7,787 bases of DNA from assembly GCA_027064845.1 (NCBI GenBank), contig JAMOPC010000436.1, positions 1 to 7,787 of the forward strand, written 5' to 3'. Each line of letters begins with the position of its first letter. The stretch's first letter is position 1. The notes under the pieces are model-generated. The model searched no databases, had not been told where the DNA came from, and worked only from the letters and a program-made list of their open reading frames with translations. The translations under genes were made by a program, and so were the position numbers. Below are positions 7,406 through 7,787 of this stretch, one piece after another. The stretch is from Desulfurococcales archaeon. GTDB taxonomy: Archaea > Thermoproteota > Thermoprotei_A > Sulfolobales > Desulfurococcaceae.

Positions 7406-7439
7406 ACGACACATCTAAATACAAAGTAGATCAGAAAAG

Positions 7440-7447
7440 AATATAAA
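7440..7447 (-). promoter_or_regulatory. TATA-type box facing the GC-rich island
   Basis: The - strand reads TTTATATT. A start about 25 nt downstream would fall near 7418, at the edge of the GC-rich island, as expected for a promoter of a - strand RNA. The sequence is nearly symmetric and could also serve the + strand. TATA-like strings are common in DNA this AT-rich. Confidence 0.3.
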
Positions 7448-7490
7448 CACAACACAAAGAACATACAAAATAATATGCTCTTATACAAAA

Positions 7491-7575
7491 CCAGCTATGG
7501 CTCTATGGCTTAGGGGTTGAAGCCATTAGCGGAGCATGGCTTCATCCAAGCGGCCGATCATAACTCATATCGGTA
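7491..7575. ncRNA. Second hairpin-rich segment, candidate small RNA
   Basis: About 85 bp of balanced composition inside AT-rich DNA. TGAAGCCAT (7518-7526) and ATGGCTTCA (7536-7544) form a perfect 9-bp stem around a 9-nt loop (TAGCGGAGC), which G-C pairs outside one mismatch could extend. A second hairpin is CCGAT (7554-7558) with ATCGG (7569-7573). Two more ATGGCT copies at 7497-7502 and 7505-7510 could replace the 3' arm of the first stem. On the - strand, the box CTTATAAG at 7579-7586 would start a transcript near 7558, and GGTTTTGT after the segment could end it. No known RNA family was recognised. Confidence 0.35.
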
Positions 7576-7578
7576 ATA

Positions 7579-7586
7579 CTTATAAG
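7579..7586. promoter_or_regulatory. Palindromic TATA-type box CTTATAAG
   Basis: A symmetric archaeal-style TATA core. On the - strand it is placed to start a transcript through the hairpin segment at about 7558. On the + strand a start would fall near 7608, in A/C-rich sequence with no gene. Confidence 0.35.
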
Positions 7587-7616
7587 CTCTTCAACAAAAC
7601 ACTTAAGACCAAACCC

Positions 7617-7668
7617 TAAAAAGACACCAAAACTCATAAAAACCCCAAAAACCTATAAGCCAAAAAAA
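7617..7668 (-). terminator. Multiple T-tract terminator of the rightmost gene
   Basis: Read on the - strand, five T runs of 7, 5, 5, 4 and 5 follow within about 60 nt of the stop codon at 7674-7676, separated by G-rich pieces such as GG and GGGG. Repeated T runs of this kind are typical archaeal terminators. They end the partial gene at the window edge. Confidence 0.6.
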
Positions 7669-7673
7669 CCACA

Positions 7674-7787
7674 TTATACCCTACGATCGGATGGCAACCT
7701 GCCTAGTATTTTAATAACCATATCCAGGTCTTCACGTGATTATGCAGCCCATATCTCCAATCCAATATATGCTAACCGAATTGATTA
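7674..7787 (-). pseudogene. 3' end of a class V aminotransferase-like gene, apparently frame-broken
   Basis: Only the last roughly 38 codons are inside the window. The end reads 'EDLDMVIKILGRLPSDRRV', stop TAA at 7674-7676. Upstream in a neighbouring frame, open to the window edge, is 'SIYWIGDMGCIIT'. Removing one base near 7733 joins them as '..WIGDMGCIIT-EDLDMVIKIL', which closely follows the 'RIGhMG.it.eDl...i..L' C-terminus of class V (alanine-glyoxylate/serine-pyruvate type) PLP aminotransferases. If unjoined, the EDLD frame meets TAA at 7740-7742. Such enzymes move amino groups between small amino and keto acids in the cytoplasm. The call rests on about 30 residues recalled from the family pattern, and the break may be a sequencing error. 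Confidence 0.4.

Noticed and set aside
7203..7446. Three overlapping + strand ORFs of 64-71 codons in the GC-rich island
   Set aside because: All three frames are open because the strand is poor in A, which every stop codon needs. Arg is encoded by CGN, unlike the AGA/AGG of neighbouring genes, no ribosome site is evident, and the sequence is better explained by inverted repeats.
7086..7673. CRISPR array or tRNA in the intergenic region
   Set aside because: No regularly spaced repeats and no cloverleaf with acceptor and T-arm pairing could be found.
7620..7680. G-rich/T-rich - strand stretch as a quadruplex, telomere-like repeat or replication origin
   Set aside because: G runs are mostly two long and irregular, no origin-recognition box was found, and a multi-T terminator explains the sequence.

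Overview
The window looks like a stretch of a hyperthermophilic archaeal chromosome, most likely a crenarchaeon of the Desulfurococcales type (inference). The DNA is AT-rich. Genes use AGA/AGG for Arg and ATA for Ile, GTG and TTG starts, short GGTG ribosome sites 7 nt before a start, A/T-rich TATA-type boxes, and T-tract rather than hairpin terminators. The large surface protein has many N-glycosylation sequons and a C-terminal membrane anchor, as archaeal cell-surface proteins do.

Left half, + strand (1-3796): an operon-like run for a LolCDE/MacB-type ABC system. It holds the 3' part of an FtsX-family permease (1-684), a second FtsX-family permease that is broken by two in-frame stops and a frameshift (681-1851), a multi-spanning membrane protein resembling the C-terminal part of GT-C glycosyltransferases (1926-3092, perhaps really starting at 1835), and the ABC ATPase (3116-3796). 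The ATPase has all the standard motifs except the H-loop histidine, which is Thr. With one permease broken, the exporter may be dead, decaying, or working as a homodimer of the first permease; sequencing error is the other explanation.

Middle, - strand (3823-7071): one 1082-residue gene converging on the operon. It encodes a secreted, membrane-anchored protein with signal peptide, about eight propeller-like repeats, two phospholipase-D HKD half-domains, a lamin-tail domain, a C-terminal transmembrane helix and a short basic tail. The two transcription units are separated by 26 bp that include a T-tract terminator for the - strand gene.

Right end (7072-7787): about 590 bp without a convincing protein gene lie between the surface enzyme and the next gene. 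They hold the enzyme's promoter, an inverted repeat, a GC-rich A-poor island (about 7203-7405) closed by a 12-bp long-range helix, a second hairpin-rich segment (about 7491-7575) and a multi-T terminator. A hairpin motif occurs once in each island, in opposite orientation. The island is the best candidate here for something undescribed: a structured RNA pair or a small mobile or regulatory element. At the edge is the 3' end of a - strand gene resembling a class V aminotransferase, apparently with a 1-nt frame break.

Reading-frame faults recur across the window (1092, about 1252, 1588, possibly about 1890, 7072-7076 and about 7733). This means either real local gene decay or an error-prone assembly, and raw reads would decide.
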